From positions 1,054,001 through 1,118,000 of the forward strand of contig LSRY02000029.1 in assembly GCA_001643675.2 (NCBI GenBank): DNA of 64,000 bases, read 5' to 3'. Position 1 is the stretch's first letter. Every line of letters starts with the position of its first letter. A program made the translations under genes and the position numbers. Source of the DNA: Monocercomonoides exilis (Eukaryota; Preaxostyla; Oxymonadida; Polymastigidae). The notes under the pieces are model-generated. The model was not told the origin of the DNA. It did no database searches and was given only the letters and a program-made list of their open reading frames with translations. This document shows positions 46,506 through 56,686 of this stretch, piece by piece.

Positions 46506-49500
46506 ATGAGTCTTTCCCTTTCGCTTTTCGCGGTGATGAAAAGGGGGGGGCAACGTTTTTCGCAATATAACGGAGAAAAAAATCAATTGGCCAATCAAAG
46601 GCCCCAAATTTGTGACACTTTTTATTTGAGAACAAGTCACAGATTTGATAAAATATCTGTTGTTCGTAATTCACCCGATAATGAAGAAACTCCGATCGAA
46701 AGACGCTTAACTGTTTGTAATTACATTGCTGTTCTAATGTGAAAATACAATTGAATTTTTTATTAGACCCTTGAATTTCAACAAATATTTGAGGCTTTAA
46801 AAACAGATGATGCAGAGAAAATTCAATCCTCTCTCTCAATTATAAAAGCAATTAGTTGCAAAGGTTATTTCTGCATTTCTGTTCCAGTGTTTCAATAAAA
46901 ATTATTTTAGATTCAAGAGCTACACAAGATTTTCTGTTTTCTCATAATATCTTGGAGCATCTGATTGACCTGCTAAAGGCAAGATCAGAAGCAGATATAC
47001 AAGTGTGATTTATTGCATTCACAGATTATATTTTTATTTTGTTTGCTTTAAAAAATTTTCAGGATTTGATTTTATGTATCGCAATAAATCTTTGTGTGTT
47101 AAATCTTTCCGTTTTTCTTTTCTTTTTTTCTATAATAGCGCAAAACATTATATCAATTATATTATTTCAGTGGCAAGAGCATCTGCTCATGCTGTTTCGT
47201 CGATTGTATTTTCAGAAATCACGCTTATTTTTATCAACATCCTTCACTATCCTCAAAATAATACAATCTTAGAATCTGTTTGCTAAAAAATGTGAAATCA
47301 TGAATATTTCTTTTCTTTTATTTTCTTTTTTTGAAAATTAAATAAATAAAATTTAGGTGATTCATTTCTTTGGATGTGCAGCTGGTGATTCAATTGAAGT
47401 TGTTAAGTACATCTTGTCATTGAACATTTTGAACGATGTGGCTCGTATAGCATCAACTGCAGTGAGTTTATTTGTCACCGAAAGCTCAATTCTCGCAGCT
47501 CCTCCGCGTATTTTTTACTCTTCGAATGAATCTCTTCCATATAGCGTGAGCGTCTACCAGATTTGCTGTTATTTTCTCTACAATGTGTCTCGCATCATTC
47601 CTGCCTTGTCTCCGCTAGTTCATTCAGAATCAGAGTGCATTTCTTCATCTCTTTCTGGAACAAACACAAACATTGTTCCTTCACGGCCAGCATCGACTGA
47701 TTTAGCAGCAACAACATCAACTTTATTTAGTGACTCACAAAGCAGCCAGACAATAGACGATGAAGACAGAGAACATGATAAAGAAATCATAAGGCGCACA
47801 ATGCAAACATGCATTGAACTTATTCCTGTGCTTGCTCTGCTGACGCGGCAGAACGACAGTTCCAATGAAACTATTGGTGACATTATAGAAGCACTAACAC
47901 GGATTGTGTCTGGCAATCAGCAAGCCATTTCATTCCTCACATCTCCCTCCATCACAACACTTCATCTCGATCGTTTCCTTCAGCAATACACACCATCATC
48001 ATCACTGTTATCATCGTCGTTGTCCTCATCGATACCATCGCCCGAAGCACCTTCAATTCATTCACATTCATCATTCATATCATCCACTTCATCCCCCAAA
48101 TTCACAACGAGCTCTGTTCTTAGCCCGTTCACTTCACTTCCTCTTCCTCTTGTTTCATTTCCCATGTCGCCTTTCTTCATATCACCGCTAAACTTTCTTC
48201 TGCAGAAAGCGATGCTGTCTCCTTCCAACAAGATCATCGGCAAGTGCATAACGTTGCTGTGGGAAATATCTGCAGAGAAATCATCGAAATTTATCGATGT
48301 TTGCAACCTTTGTATTATGTTTAATCAGATTTTAACGAACATTGCATTAATATATTTATTTCCTTTAACTTCCTTTAATTAATTTAAACTCTTTCTTTCC
48401 CCCTTTTCCTTTCAAACATGCATTTCCTTCAGGTGCTTTGGGAAGACGATGCATTTCCCTTTTTAATGGGCGCATTGTTTATGCCTGCACCGATAACAGT
48501 TCTCAGAACACTGGATATATTCAGCGATGTGGCTGCTTCTTCTCATCCAGCTGCCGAACAGCTTGAGCAGATGGGACTACTCCAGGTCATTTGCAGGCTC
48601 CTTCTGAATGACACGTACGGGACACAATATCTTGTGACCAATGTTTCTGGCAGGAAAGGAAGGAAAAGAAGGCAGCAGTATCAAAGCAGGAAAGGGCTAT
48701 TTCGTATTTCTTCTTCTTCTTCTTCTTCTTCTTCTTCTTCTTCTTCAAGTGATTCTATTCGTATGGACTGTGAAGAGCCAACAGGATCAAGCGAGAAATC
48801 AGGTGAGTTTGAAGAAGCAATTCCCAAACGTATCGTCAAAGTCAAGCCTGCTGCTGATCTTCCGTCTGAAGTGGTGTCTGCCTTTGACGAAGTGGACAAC
48901 ACGGAAGAGGTGAACCAATCGCAACTGTACAGCGACATCCTCAAGAAGAGCATGCGCCGCAGACAAGCAAGCGATGTGTTTCCGCCTCTGCTGAATTCTC
49001 CTCTGGGGCTGGCTTATGTTGACTGGAACGTTCGGGGTAAGTGCATTGTTATGCTTCACGACTTTGCGTGCTCAAATGTGCGGCATATTGATGCGTTGAT
49101 CAGAGCTCGTATTGTTGCTGTTCTGTTGGAGGCGCTGCTTTCGCTCGACACACTTCCTCTTTCGTTTTTCAATCCATCCTCTCTCAGAATGGCAACACAG
49201 GAGGCAGTGACAATTGCACTGTCTATTGTAATTAAGTGCTTGTCAAGAGGGAAAGCAATTGCACAGACAGAGCTGCTTCGCATGAGAAAGAGTTTTGTGA
49301 AGAAGCAGAAGAGCAAAATTAAGACGCAAACAAAGAAAAAAGGGATCACATTCGGAAGAATGGAGGTGGAGCAATCGGGCATTGGAAGAGGAGATGACAG
49401 CTCTGCAGGCAGTAGCGATCAAAATGACAGCAGTGTGAGTGACGAGTCAAGTGACGATGCTCTGCTCAGCATGTACGACGAAGACATTCCAGTCAACATT

Positions 49501-50136
49501 CTCAACATTCCTTTGAGAGACATATTTTCAGACAGAAGAAGGGCTGATTTGATTAGCATGATGGCCAACTGCAAAGTGGCACAGTGGCAGAACAAGGCTG
49601 CTCTGATCTACGATGAATACATTGCACCGCTGCTGGAATGGCAGGAGACGACAGCCAGCGACAGAGTTGGCAGTGGAGAATGTGAAGAAGACTATCCAAT
49701 GAATCTGGAGGAGCTGCTGTCTGACGATGGGGGCTTGTTTCCTGGAGCTGATCGCGCAAGACTGACAGCGCAGGAGCTTCACGAAATATTCTCTTCTGGA
49801 AACGAAACTTCGTCACAGCCATTTTTGAGAGGGCACAATTTTGAAAGTGCAAATGATTGCTTGTCTGAATTTGATGAATCTGAAAGCGATGAAGAAGGAG
49901 AATATGAGAATGAATCCGAGCTTTCTGTGGATCCAATTGATGAAGAAAGTGAAAGTTCGCATGAAGAAACAGGAGAGGATGAGCCGAGAAATACTCACTC
50001 AAATTCTTCAGCAAACGCTTTGCAACGGGAAAGGCTTCAGAATCAATATTCTGGACAGCCTTCGCAAAATCATTCAGTTTCCAGCAACGATAATTTTATT
50101 TCTTCATTTTTTGGGTATAGTGTTGATGCTCAATAA
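46506..50136 (+). CDS. Importin-alpha-like armadillo protein
   Basis: Seven exons that join in frame: 46506-46712, 46767-46863, 46911-47002, 47063-47093, 47171-47277, 47357-48298, 48433-50136 (TAA); 3,180 nt, 1,059 residues. The N-terminus is basic. From exon 2 on, armadillo-type helices follow, close in pattern to importin-alpha: LEHLIDLLKARSEADIQ, then AINLLARASAHAVSS, then ILESVIHFFGCAAGDS. Later repeats are interrupted by Ser-rich loops (48000-48110) and a poly-Ser run coded by (TCT)n at about 48707-48749. The C-terminus is strongly acidic. Importin-alpha carries NLS cargo into the nucleus, but this protein is about twice the usual length and the IBB-like start is weak, so it may be a related scaffold. 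Exon 4 is only 31 nt. Confidence 0.68.
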
Positions 50137-50218
50137 TTTTTGTTAGATATTTTTGTATTTAAAGAAAAAAAATCATCAGATTTTTGTGAAAAAATATTAT
50201 ATAATTACGATCAAAATA

Positions 50219-51313
50219 ATGGCTCCTCCTCTTCACGAAGACCTTAAAAAAGCTCTCCAGATTATCAGAGAAAAACGAAATTTTAAACCAGAAGAATGGA
50301 TTGAAGCAAAATGTAAGATGTTTAATGAATACATGAAAAAAGCTGGACTTAAAGGCTGTGTCATAAACATGTCAGGAGGAGTTGATTCATCTTGTACAGC
50401 TGCACTTTGCATACACGCGATGAAAATGGAAGGCTCTCCAATAAAAAAGGTTATCGGTATTGCACAGCCAATCCATGTGTGAATTTTGATTTCTTTTTTC
50501 TTGTGTTTTAGTGAAAAAAATTTTTTTGAAAAATAATAAATAATTTGATCATACAGAGCACAGCTTCCATTCAGCAAAGGGCATTTGATGTTGCCAAGGC
50601 TATTGGCCTTGAAATGATTACAGTTGACCAAACTAAAATTTATGATGATCTTGCTCCACTTGTTGAATCTCCATTATCGCTCCATGCAAATGAATTTGCT
50701 CTTGGACAACTGAGATCATACATGAGAACTCCTGTGGCTTTCTTTGTTGCACAAATTCTCTCATCTTCAGGGGGATGTCCGTCAATAGTTCTTGGAACGG
50801 GAAATAAAGGTATTCTTGTGTTGAGAATAATTTCATAGCGATAATGTGTTTGGTTTTAGATGAAGACGGATATTTGTATTATTTTTGCAAAGCAGGAGAT
50901 GGAATTTCTGATGTCCAATTAATTGCAGATCTTCATAAAAGCGAGGTATTTTCTGTATCTGCTGTTTTGGGGCTTCCAGAGGTTGTTTTGAAATCTCCTC
51001 CATCTGCTGATCTGTGGGAAGGGCAGACAGACGAAGATGAAATGTTTGATTTGCTTATTTATTTCATAACATACAAATTATTATTTTTTAATATATGTTA
51101 ATATTTTACAAACAACTCAGAGGATGTTCATATGATTTCGTCGAGCTTTACACAGAGCTTCTTGCATACCCTGCTGAAGAGCGCGAGAAAATATTTGCCG
51201 CTTTCTCTGAAGAAGCCAAAGAACAGTACAAAAAGCTGGGCGAGCTTATTGAAGGCATTCATCGCAGAAATTCACACAAAGCAGAATATCCAATTGATCT
51301 CAACATTCTTTAA
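50219..51313 (+). CDS. nadE: Ammonia-type NAD+ synthetase
   Basis: Four exons in frame: 50219-50476, 50557-50809, 50860-51043, 51121-51313; 295 residues. Introns are 80, 50 and 77 nt. It makes NAD+ from deamido-NAD+, ATP and ammonia. Visible motifs: the ATP pyrophosphatase P-loop SGGVDSS (residues 52-58), GTGNKDEDGYLYYF and GDGISDVQLIADLHKSEVF, PSADLWEGQTDEDE, and the helix SYDFVELY. There is no glutaminase (nitrilase) domain, whereas the usual eukaryotic enzyme (Qns1) is glutamine-dependent and far longer. The type is that of bacteria and archaea. Introns show it is nuclear and long resident if acquired by transfer. It starts only 82 nt after the upstream gene ends. Confidence 0.93.
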
Positions 51314-51650
51314 GTAAAATGTGCATTACAAATTAGCGTTTATCTTTTATTTTGTTTTGTTATAATTTACCACTTTTTCGTATGAATTGAAGCAATGCAA
51401 AGGAAATGTTTTTTCCTTCTATTTGCTCTGATTTAACAATGAAACATTTATCATTTTCCATTCTTATTTGCCATTTATCAATTATCAAAAAAACATAAAC
51501 AACTTTTGCTTGTTAATAAAAAAGTGATGCATTTATGCAATGATGCATCGCAATCTCTGATTGATAGAAAGCGCTAAAGTTCTCTTAATGGAATGTCATT
51601 CGTCGTGTGTGCTCCAAACAATCACAGTTATCGCTGAAAGCATTCAATTT

Positions 51651-52786
51651 TCATTTAATGTTGTCTGATTGTTCTTCGTCTAATGAACCTTCACATGCTG
51701 TTGAGGGTTTATCGAATGAACTGTAAGCAGTATCGTCATTTTCGGTGCCTTCCTCATTTTTTTCGTTTGTAAAATCTTGAAGTTTTTCTTTTTCTTCTGT
51801 TTCATCTTTTTCTTCTTTCCTTTCATTTTCCTCTTCACTTTCATTTGAAACCTCATCGTTTTCTTCTTCTTCTTGTTCCTCTGCCTCCCCTTCTTCTTCT
51901 TCTTCATTATCGCTATATTCTTCATCTTCATCCTCTTCCTCATCATCGCTGCTGTGATGCACATTCAGCCATCTGTCTTTTTTTTTCCATTGAGTCTTTT
52001 GTGGCACCATTTCGCCATCACTCCATTTTTCCATCATCTCCTTTTCAATTCTCCGAACGTCTTCAGCTGTTGTACCTGCTGCATATGCATCCAACAATTC
52101 GCTAATAAAATAAAATGAAAATAATTTTAATGATAATTGTTTCTTTCTCAATTAATAAGGTTTTTCAAACTCATTCAATTCAAAAAATGAATGACCCCAA
52201 GTAAATTTTGAGAGAAGATATAAAGCGTCCTCTTTAAATCTGAAGATTAAAATAATCGATAAATATGAACTAAAAAAATTTATAAAATAAATAAATAAGC
52301 ATACCCAGTAATTGCTAATGTTGCGGCAAAAGCTTCTGCACAAGATAGAGTTCTTGGCTTTCCATAATTAATTGGATTTGCTGCCACAAGAAAAGGAACT
52401 GTATAGAAGAATGCAATAATGTATAAAGAGTGTATAAGATATAAGGCAAACGTAATCTATCATTACTTTTTGGATAATGAAGTTTCTCAAGATGCAATTC
52501 AGGAATCCTTGCCCATGAACAATCAATCACGGCCAAACCACGAGTAGAAATTATTTCTTTGTCGGAAGGAGACACAACTATGTCTTCTGCGCAAGGGCTA
52601 TTTTAAAAGTATTTTTGAAATTATCAATTCTTACAAGAACTTAGCACATTATTTAAACATGCCTCAAAACAATTCCACCAAAATGATCCGAATTTCTCAA
52701 TTCCCTAACCATATTAAAGCGTACGCATTTTCTTCCAGTGCACTTTTTCGAATCGCACTGACAGTAATCCCACATCGCAAGACGGA
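51651..52786 (-). CDS. TSR3: TSR3, 18S rRNA aminocarboxypropyltransferase
   Basis: Five visible exons: 52786-52659, 52597-52452, 52398-52305, 52239-52171, 52101-51651 (TGA). The family motifs appear in order: [30 protein letters not shown] with [44 protein letters not shown], and [14 protein letters not shown]3 adds the acp group from SAM to the hypermodified uridine of 18S rRNA late in small-subunit maturation. The C-terminus is a long Asp/Glu-rich tail (about 51670-51960), as in yeast. The first visible exon begins at an AG acceptor (52787-52788) two bases before a codon, so a further 5' exon is missing. The phase of the first intron (GTTTAA...ATAG) does not match cleanly. Confidence 0.9.
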
Positions 52787-53084
52787 CTTAAATCAAATAT
52801 GAATAAAAAATGTAAACATGGAAATTTAAAAAAATTTAATGTTGCTAAAAATGAAGGTAATACCAGAGATATTTTTGTCAGTCAAGTTTCTTTCGAATTT
52901 ATTCCATTTATTCCTATTTTTTCCCCATGACATATTCTCAGTAATTTTATATTGGTTATATGATCTAGCAGATTTCTCAAATAATTGTTTAAAAACAAAA
53001 CGAAGAATTATTAACCAGAACCACCGTTCTAAACAATTCCATACGTATTTGTGAACAAATATTGTAGAGTTTTGCGCTTTTTTA

Positions 53085-54043
53085 ATGTCACAAACAAAAA
53101 TTCCAGCAAATGCAATAAAACTTGTTGAGTCCATTGCTTCTGAGGACTTAAGAGATTCTCAAGCATTTTTAATTCAATCTCTTGTGAAGTTTGACTCACT
53201 TTGGAGAAAAGAAAATAGAATAAATTTTCTCAAAAATTTTAGCGATTCTGATTTCAAATGGCCTTGTCAGAATTTTACGGACATATGGTGTCAAGAAAAA
53301 ATTGCTACTGTTAGCATTATAATTTTTATTTTCTATTTTTCGCAGGAAGCAAACAAGTTGCGACAGTGCATACTTTGAGGCTGAACTTGGAAAATCTTTT
53401 TCAGAATCAGTTTGTTATTTAAAGAATTTTAAATTGAAGAACATAACCTGTCCGTTTTTGTTTCGGAAAAAAGCTTGTTCCTCTTTATTCAACAATAGAT
53501 TCGATTCAGAGAGATTGCAACCAAGCCTCGACTCGTTCAGCTACATTATTGCCATCAGAAAAAGCGAAGGATGATGAGAGTTTGAGCGAAGAATACGATG
53601 AAGCAAGTCAAACACATCAACTTGCACAAAAGCTTGATCTGGTAACTGATAAAGTGTGGATTATTTTGCTTTTATTTTCTCATTTTCATTTTTTTAATAA
53701 TTATGTAATGATACGAAAAGTTTCTTGATTCGCTTTTTAGTGAAACGATTACGCAGTATATCGTCATTCATTTACCAATAAAATACTTTTTCTTTTTTCT
53801 TTTCTTTTTATTTACTTATTTCTTTCTTTCTTTATCTTTTTCTTTTTCTTTTTTTTTCCCGAAAGAACCCAAGAATCACAAAATCCACATAAGCTTTTTG
53901 CAGGAGTAAACTTCCCAAAGCAGTATGTTTTTTATTTTTCAAACGTGAATCTAAATATTTTTTCTGATTTATTTATTTCATTAGCGTTATAGAATCAGCA
54001 AAAAAACGATTTGATCAAATCATGAAGGAATATAAAACTTGAA
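53085..54043 (+). CDS. Small multi-exon orphan protein
   Basis: The first exon starts at ATG 53085 (MSQTKIPANAIKLVESIASE) and encodes about 68-75 residues of mostly helical character. One workable join uses donor GTGTCA near 53288 and the acceptor at 53345, giving W-K-Q-T-S and a continued frame through FEAELGKSFSES. An acidic Ser/Glu-rich region (about 53550-53640) and small 3' exons ending SAKKRFDQIMKEYKT at 54043 seem to belong to the same gene, but the frame between them is not settled. No family is recognised. Both ends look coding; the middle is uncertain. The 5' neighbour TSR3 is divergent. Confidence 0.4.
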
Positions 54044-54194
54044 CCATCTTTTTCTCAAATTAATGAGGAAAATTAAGTTTTTTATTGTTTTATTTGACTT
54101 TATTTAAAGCTCTTTTCGTATCCATTTCGTTTTTTACCTTTTTTTTTTTTTAAAAAAAATTCTATCTGCAAAAAGTAATGGTATGAGTTGATCA

Positions 54195-56633
54195 ATGTCC
54201 TCAAAGAAAGCTGTTGTTTCATCCCATTTTGGACCAGGCTCAAAATATGATTATGTGAAAGTTAAAATACGTATTAGTGGCGGTCATACTACAGTCTTCA
54301 GTCGATTTTTAATTTCAAGATTTCTTCGGGCAATAAAGGTTTGTTTTTTTCATTATTTTCAAATTTATTGATTTTTAATTTCAAAATTTTGTGATTATGC
54401 AAAGATACCAGAACGTGACAGTCAAAAAATTTCTCTTGAATTAAAAAAACTTCTTGTTGATGAAGGATTATTGGAGATATCTCAAGGACAGCTTGACGCA
54501 TTTCTTCTTTGTCTAATGGTTCAATACGGATATGGAAAAGAATATTTTACGCGATATAGGATGATCTCAAGTTTTTTCAGAGAACGAGTACCATTGGTAA
54601 TTATTATTTCCGGAACAGGTTGTTTGGCAAAAAAAGCTGTTGCAACAACTCTTGCAAATCAACTAAATCTCCCAAATGTTTTGCATGCTTCTTTGGTTTC
54701 ACAAATACTTACACAAGTTGGGAAAATTCAAGCTTCATATAGTGGGAGTAAAATCTGGTTTTCCTCTTTTAGAGACGTCGCAACGCATCCTCCTCTTGAC
54801 CTTCCTCCACTTTTTGCAACGATGCAAAAATCACTTACTCAAGAAGATCGTATTTTTCTTTCATATTTTCAGTCGCAATGCAAAGATGTGAGAAATGGTG
54901 TCGCATTTGACGTTAAAAAAGCTAAACAGGAAGGAAAAGCAGTGATTGTGGAAGGATCGTTTCTTGATCCACGTGATTTCGCAGATGAAATGAATTATAT
55001 TCAACAAATAAAGTTTCTCACAAATGAAGCCCAGCTTACAAACGAAAATAAATTTGGAGAAAATGCTGAAAAAGATAGAAAAGAAATCATTCAAACAGAA
55101 AACGAAAGTAATGAAGAATTGCAACAAAAAAGTATATCATCAAAGAATTGTACTCAACAATCATCACTTCCATCTCCTTCACTTCATTCTTCTCCTTCAA
55201 AAGCCATCGACGTTGGCACTTCATCCAATGTGAATAATACTCTCACATCGCCAATAACTCACTCGTCGCAACAATCTGACAAAGGTACACATTTTCAGAA
55301 CGACTTCAAAGCTTCTCTTTCTTCTCCTTCTCCTTCTCCCATGCTTCCTGGGCCTTCTCAGCAGCCACCTGCAGTTACACCTCCGATAGTTTCGGGTATT
55401 TCCATTTCGCGCGATCTTTCCCTTTCAGCCACAGACAGCACGCCAACACAGGAGCCTTTTTCTTCTTCGCCTCCAAAGCTTCACGAATCAAATTCAGACG
55501 TGGCAAAGCCATTGAGTGATTTGCCTCCTCTTTTATCTCCCTCTTCTGATGATCGCCCTCCGCCTGATTCATTCGCTCAAGCAGCAAACACTACAAGTCC
55601 TCAGACAGAAGCCCCTTCCTTCCCTTCTGCTCCGTCGCCTTCAAAGTGTCCAGAAACAAGCTCTTTCCCGACTGTTGGCTGTGTCCTCTTCTATTTTCTG
55701 CTGACATCACCAGAGTCGATTGCATCACCCACAATTGCTCCGCTCCAGACACATACAATATCGAATGCGATGGATGCAACAAAATACCCTCCTTCTTTCT
55801 TGTATTGGCTGTCGTCACACCGCCTTCTTTTGGAAAAAAGGCAGAAGGAAATTATGCAGATGGAGAATCCAGACGAAGAGCTTTCTCCTGTTCTGGCATC
55901 TCCCACAGACGCGTCAGTCTCAAGCAACGCAGACAGACAGCAGCAGCGCGACAAGCCAGGCAAAGAAGAAGAAAAGAGTGAAGAAGCATCATCCACACAG
56001 GCAGAACAGAGTGGAAGCACAAGCTACTCAGCAACTGGAACACCGCCCATTCAGTCGCTGCTGTCTGTGCCTTCGTCGCCGGCTGCTTCGATCGTCAACT
56101 CTCGAATAGCTGCTCTTATTCAGCACCGCATTTCTCTGGTGGAGCACTTTCTCATCTCCTCCATGCTCTCCTTGACGCCTCCTGCTTCTTACGCATCCTT
56201 GTCTCCACACGAGCCAACTGTCGTGTTTTCTTCTGGGCTGTCTCAGCAAACCTTCAGGAAATTCGCCAAAATCCCTCTCCACTTCATCGAACAGCCCGCT
56301 TTGCAGCAGAAAAAGATAGCTACTTCTTTGTCACCTCCGTCCACACCAGCTGTCAAATCCTCTTCGACAGATCCATCGCCTGCAATGGCACCTTCTCGTT
56401 CTCTTACGTCCTTGTCAGCTTCATCTCCTGCTCCAACTCCCAATCGCCAGATCTGCTCAGCACTCATTCATGTGCCTGTGCGTGCCACGCTGGATGAGAC
56501 AGTCGATCAGCTGCATTCGATCATTCTGACAGTCCTCCACTCGCTTTATGACCAGCAGGCGTATGACCACCTTTCCATACTCACCGAACAGGACAGCCAG
56601 GAACACACTCAAAAAAGAGAGGCAGCTAAATAA
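54195..56633 (+). CDS. 2-phosphoglycerate-kinase-like P-loop protein
   Basis: Two exons: 54195-54338 and 54405-56633 (TAA), with a 66-nt intron (GTTTGT...AAAG) in phase 0; about 790 residues. The first 150 residues match the pattern of the plant/archaeal 2-phosphoglycerate-kinase-like family: a start like an ATP-cone (SRFLISRFLRAI, then SQKISLELKKLL), the helix YGYGKEYFTRYRM, then RVPLVIIISGTG and LANQLNLPNVLHASLV. In the family the P-loop is GGTxCxGKST; here it is SGTGCLAKKAVA (about residue 117 on), with Gly and Ser/Thr of GK[ST] replaced, so ATP binding is doubtful. A second kinase-like part (GKAVIVEGSFLDPRDF) follows. A long Ser/Pro/Gln-rich region fills 55130-56040, and the C-terminus (ALIHVPVRATLDETVDQLHS) is ordered again. 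Substrate unknown. Confidence 0.7.
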
Positions 56634-56686
56634 ATAGCTGTTGCTCTAGCTGAAGCTGATTCCGTAATAAGAAATTGAATCTTTAT

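Noticed and set aside
52826-53134. A 102-codon minus-strand frame as the missing first exon of TSR3.
   Set aside because: It overlaps the start of the plus-strand gene at 53085 and has no similarity to the TSR3 N-terminus.
56634-56678. Protein-like reading after the TAA of the 2PGK-like gene (IAVALAEADSVIRN).
   Set aside because: Only 14 codons before a TGA. Too short to show coding, and TAA acts as a stop elsewhere in the window.
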